Assembly (NCBI GenBank): GCA_026990045.1
Contig: JALSIK010000392.1
Span: 1 to 9,257, forward strand
DNA length: 9,257 nucleotides
From: Chromatiales bacterium
GTDB lineage: Bacteria > Pseudomonadota > Gammaproteobacteria > CAMYNG01
Direction of reading: 5' to 3'
Notes under the pieces: generated by a model
The model's input: only the letters and a program-made list of their open reading frames with translations
What the model was told of the DNA's origin: nothing
Databases searched by the model: none
Part shown: one piece after another, positions 7,565 through 9,257 of the stretch
Numbering within the stretch: position 1 is the stretch's first letter
How the letters are laid out: every line of letters begins with the position of its first letter
Translations under genes and position numbers: made by a program

Positions 7565-8483
7565 ACAGGTCGTCCAGGATGCCGCGGGCGCCGCGGGCGA
7601 GGAGGTCGTCGGCCAGCACCTGCCCCAGCTCCACCGCGTTGTCCGGCGGCCCGGCGATCTCGCCGCGCACCACCTCGCTGCCGTCGGTGCGGCCCACCAG
7701 CCCGCGCAGCAGCAGCACCCCGTGGGCCAGCTCGGCGTGGCCGGCGATGGGCACCTGGCAGCCGCCCTGGAGGCGGTGGTTCATGGCCCGCTCCGCCTCC
7801 ACCCGCAGGGCGGTGGCGGGATCGTTGAGGGGCGCCAGCAGGCGCAGGGTGTCGGCGTCGTCCAGGCGGCACTCGATGCCCACCGCGCCCTGGCCCACCG
7901 CCGGCAGCATGGTCTCCGGGGGCAGTGGCTGGCGGATGCGGTGGGCCAGGCCCAGCCGGCGCAGTCCGGCGGCGGCCAGGATGACGGCGTCGAAGCGCCC
8001 CTCGTCCAGCCGCGCCAGGCGGGTGTTGACGTTGCCGCGCAGGTCCTCGATGACCAGGTCGGGGCGCAGGGCGGCGAGCTGGCAGCGCCGGCGCAGGCTG
8101 GAGGTGCCCACCCGCGCGCCCTCGGGCAGGGCGTCGAGGCCGTCGTGGCCGTTGGCGACGAAGGCGTCGCGCGGGTCCTCGCGGGGACACACGGCGGCGA
8201 TGCCCAGGCCCTCGGGCAGCTCGGCGGGAACGTCCTTCATGGAGTGCACGGCGATGTCGGCGCGCCCGTCCAGCAGCCCCTGCTCCAGCTCCTTCACGAA
8301 CAGGCCCTTGCCGCCCACCTTGGCCAGGGGCGTGTCCAGGATGCGGTCCCCCTGGGTGGTCATGGGCACCAGCTCCACCTCCAGGTCCGGGTGGATCTCT
8401 CGCAAGCGAGCGCTCACATACTCTGCCTGCCAGATGGCAAGGGGGCTCTTGCGGGTGGCGATGCGAATGCGGGGACGGTTCAC
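7542..8483 (-). CDS. hemC: porphobilinogen deaminase (hydroxymethylbilane synthase)
   Basis: Joins four porphobilinogen molecules into hydroxymethylbilane (EC 2.5.1.61) in the cytoplasm, using a covalently bound dipyrromethane cofactor. The 313-residue product has the same length as the E. coli enzyme and appears to align to it almost without gaps. Seen are RIATRKSPLAIWQA (from residue 7), LAKVGGKGLFVKELE, and AVHSMKDVP with the catalytic aspartate at about residue 84. VGTSSLRRR, LRGNVNTRLARLD and LPAVGQGAVGIECR follow, and the cofactor-attachment cysteine is in GGCQVPIAG at residue 242. The start is GTG at 8483; the open frame upstream of it is not conserved and runs antisense to the thioredoxin gene. 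GGAGAGG at 8495-8501 is a usable but distant ribosome-binding site. It is the first gene of hemCDXY and overlaps hemD by 23 bp. Confidence 0.98.
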   Translation of the reverse strand: MNRPRIRIATRKSPLAIWQAEYVSARLREIHPDLEVELVPMTTQGDRILDTPLAKVGGKGLFVKELEQGLLDGRADIAVHSMKDVPAELPEGLGIAAVCPREDPRDAFVANGHDGLDALPEGARVGTSSLRRRCQLAALRPDLVIEDLRGNVNTRLARLDEGRFDAVILAAAGLRRLGLAHRIRQPLPPETMLPAVGQGAVGIECRLDDADTLRLLAPLNDPATALRVEAERAMNHRLQGGCQVPIAGHAELAHGVLLLRGLVGRTDGSEVVRGEIAGPPDNAVELGQVLADDLLARGARGILDDLYGGQAAS

Positions 8484-8494
8484 GGCTCGGGGGA

Positions 8495-8501
8495 CCTCTC
8501 C
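8495..8501 (-). promoter_or_regulatory. ribosome-binding site of hemC
   Basis: GGAGAGG on the minus strand, 11 nt before the GTG at 8483. The spacing is longer than ideal, but no better start/RBS pair exists and family alignment places the N-terminus at this GTG. Confidence 0.45.
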
Positions 8502-8537
8502 ATCTGCTGCCCGGGCTGTGCTCCGGGACGACTGGGG

Positions 8538-8543
8538 ATTAGA
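8538..8543 (-). promoter_or_regulatory. possible -10 element for hemCDXY
   Basis: On the minus strand TCTAAT matches TATAAT at five of six positions, 54 nt upstream of the hemC GTG, in the AT-richest part of the divergent region. No recognisable -35 lies 16-18 bp upstream, so this is tentative. Confidence 0.25.
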
Positions 8544-8559
8544 ATCCAACGGGCAGGCG

Positions 8560-8575
8560 GCGCGGTTGCCCGCGC
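8560..8575. repeat. inverted repeat GCGCGG-TTGC-CCGCGC next to a TATAAT box
   Basis: A perfect 6-bp inverted repeat around a 4-nt centre that ends exactly where TATAAT (8576) begins. It fills most of the expected spacer between -35 and -10 of the thioredoxin promoter and lies between the two divergent genes. It could be a repressor or activator site, or a chance palindrome in GC-rich DNA. Confidence 0.35.
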
Positions 8576-8581
8576 TATAAT
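8576..8581 (+). promoter_or_regulatory. -10 box (TATAAT) of the thioredoxin-like gene
   Basis: A perfect TATAAT 22 nt before the ATG at 8604, in an otherwise GC-rich context where such a hexamer is rare by chance. There is no good -35: the bases 17 bp upstream read GCAGGC. The promoter may therefore be activator-dependent or weak. The predicted leader is very short, about 15 nt. Confidence 0.55.
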
Positions 8582-8603
8582 ACTCCAATCGGCGAAGTTC
8601 CCC

Positions 8604-9101
8604 ATGAAGTCCGTCCGTCTCACCACCCTCCTCCTGGCCGGCGTCCTGGCCCTGTGCGGCCCGGCCGCGGCCGGGCCCGTCACCGTGCCCCTGGCCACCG
8701 ATCTCGAGGCCGACGGATACGAGGCCAAGCGCCGCCGGCTGCCCATCCTGATCCTGTTTTCCCAGCCCGAGTGCGGCTACTGCGAGCTGGTCAAGGAGGA
8801 GTTCCTGCGGCCCATGATCCGCAGCGGCGAGTACGAGGACAAGGTGCTCATCCGGCGCGTGGAGCTGGGCACCTACGACACCCTGCTCGACTTCGACGGC
8901 GGGGAGATGGAAGCCGACGAGTTCGCCCACCGCTACGGCGCCTCGCTCACGCCCACCGTGGTGTTCCTGGACGCCGGCGGCCGGCCCCTGGCGCCCAACC
9001 TGGTGGGCGTGGTGGCGGTGGATTTCTACGGCGGCGACCTGGACGCCCGCATCGACGAGGCCCTGGCCCGCCTGCGGGCCGCCCGCCTCAGCCGCCGCTG
9101 A
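8604..9101 (+). CDS. exported thioredoxin-fold protein with CGYC motif (SoxW-like)
   Basis: A 165-residue protein with a typical signal peptide (MKSVRLTTLLLAGVLALCG, cleavage probably after the alanine run at 21-23), so it acts in the periplasm. The mature part is a thioredoxin fold. ILILFSQPECGYCELVKEEF gives the redox pair C57/C60, and SLTPTVVFLD supplies the cis-proline (P117). The small CxxC domain and a signal peptide resemble SoxW-type and DsbD-C-like thiol-disulfide proteins. It probably reduces or exchanges disulfides in exported proteins, possibly of cytochrome or sulfur metabolism; the partner is unknown. C18 is not a lipobox cysteine because L17 precedes it. It is divergent from hemC across 120 bp, is preceded by a TATAAT, and has only a weak ribosome-binding site. 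The start is supported by the signal peptide beginning directly after it. Confidence 0.88.
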   Translation: MKSVRLTTLLLAGVLALCGPAAAGPVTVPLATDLEADGYEAKRRRLPILILFSQPECGYCELVKEEFLRPMIRSGEYEDKVLIRRVELGTYDTLLDFDGGEMEADEFAHRYGASLTPTVVFLDAGGRPLAPNLVGVVAVDFYGGDLDARIDEALARLRAARLSRR

Positions 9102-9158
9102 GACCCCGCCCCGCGGGCCCGGGCTTGACAGCCCCCCGCGCCCGTGCCAGCGCGCCCC

Positions 9159-9183
9159 GGCGGCATCGCTTCGCGGTGCCGCC
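9159..9183 (+). terminator. strong hairpin downstream of the thioredoxin gene, no T-run
   Basis: GGCGGCATCGC pairs with GCGGTGCCGCC (11 bp including one G-T pair) around a TTC loop, 57 nt after the stop codon. No T-run follows, so it is not a classical intrinsic terminator. It may still protect the mRNA 3' end or help termination. It can be disrupted by alternative pairing with 9190-9196. Confidence 0.4.
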
Positions 9184-9196
9184 CTGCGCGGGCGGC
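9178..9196. repeat. alternative hairpin overlapping the previous one
   Basis: GCCGCCC and GGGCGGC form a 7-bp perfect stem around TGCGC. Its left arm is the right arm of the hairpin at 9159-9183, so the two structures exclude each other. Confidence 0.4.
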
Positions 9197-9212
9197 TCAT
9201 CCAGGAGGGCAG

Positions 9213-9239
9213 GGCGGCTTGAGCATGGCGAAAGCCGCC
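9213..9239. repeat. third hairpin, GGCGGCTT / AAGCCGCC
   Basis: An 8-bp perfect inverted repeat with an 11-nt loop. GGGCGGCT at 9190-9197 recurs at 9212-9219, 22 bp later, so this arm can also pair with the GCCGCC at 9178-9183. A possible ATG lies in the loop (9225). Confidence 0.4.
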
Positions 9240-9257
9240 GTGACAGGTCGCGATGTT
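9225..9257 (+). CDS. possible start of a further gene, cut by window edge
   Basis: ATG at 9225 opens eleven codons (MAKAAVTGRDV) without a stop up to the window end. AGGAGGG lies at 9203-9209, but 15 nt away, which is too far for normal initiation. The start codon sits in the loop of a hairpin. Too short to recognise, and it may be non-coding repeat. Confidence 0.12.
   Translation, partial: MAKAAVTGRDV

Noticed and set aside
4504..8580. Long plus-strand open frames opposite hemY, hemX, hemD and hemC
   Set aside because: Same composition effect; the minus-strand reading carries the family motifs and the overlapping start/stop signals.
8655..8657. Lipoprotein cysteine in the thioredoxin signal peptide
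   Set aside because: The residue before C18 is leucine, not Gly/Ala/Ser, so the lipobox rule is not met; an ordinary signal-peptidase site follows at the alanine run.
9125..9130. TTGACA as a promoter for a gene at the right edge
   Set aside because: No -10-like hexamer at 16-18 bp; the following bases are almost entirely G and C.
8484..9200. N-terminal extension of hemC to an ATG at 9200
   Set aside because: It would run antisense through the whole thioredoxin gene. HemC homology begins right at the GTG at 8483 and gives the usual 313 residues.

Overview
The window is about 9.3 kb of very GC-rich chromosomal DNA with housekeeping and metabolic genes. The hemC-hemD-hemX-hemY order is characteristic of Gammaproteobacteria. 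With the high GC content, this suggests a high-GC gammaproteobacterium, for example of the Ectothiorhodospiraceae/Chromatiales type; that placement is inference from gene order and base composition. I see no tRNA, rRNA, insertion sequence, CRISPR array or phage gene.

Layout. Bases 1-2408 (minus strand) hold most of an alpha-glucan phosphorylase whose C-terminus runs off the left edge. Just upstream on the same strand (2466-about 3326) is an atypical NAD(P)-binding SDR/epimerase-like protein, and the two may form an operon. A short AT-richer divergent intergenic region (about 3327-3400) separates it from a plus-strand 2Fe-2S/FAD/NAD reductase (3401-4408) of the AscD (CDP-6-deoxy-glucoseen reductase-like) type. 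That gene converges on the minus-strand cluster hemC-hemD-hemX-hemY (8483 down to 4375), and its 3' end overlaps the 3' end of hemY by 34 bp. Upstream of hemC, and divergent from it, is a small exported thioredoxin-fold protein (8604-9101). The last 150 bases are non-coding or the start of a further gene, and contain a cluster of interchangeable GGCGGC/GCCGCC hairpins.

How the genes work together. HemC polymerises porphobilinogen into hydroxymethylbilane and HemD closes it to uroporphyrinogen III, the precursor of haem, sirohaem and other tetrapyrroles. HemX and HemY are inner-membrane proteins always found with these genes but without an assigned enzymatic step. All four are tightly packed: hemC/hemD overlap by 23 bp, and hemD/hemX and hemX/hemY overlap by 4 bp (GTGA), which points to a single transcript with coupled translation. 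The phosphorylase degrades glycogen or maltodextrin. The SDR, the reductase and the thioredoxin have recognisable folds but no assigned substrate.

I did not find a convincing novel system. The points most worth a second look are the competing hairpins at the right edge, the antisense 3' overlap of the reductase and hemY, the inverted repeat abutting the TATAAT upstream of the thioredoxin gene, and the orphan AscD-type reductase.
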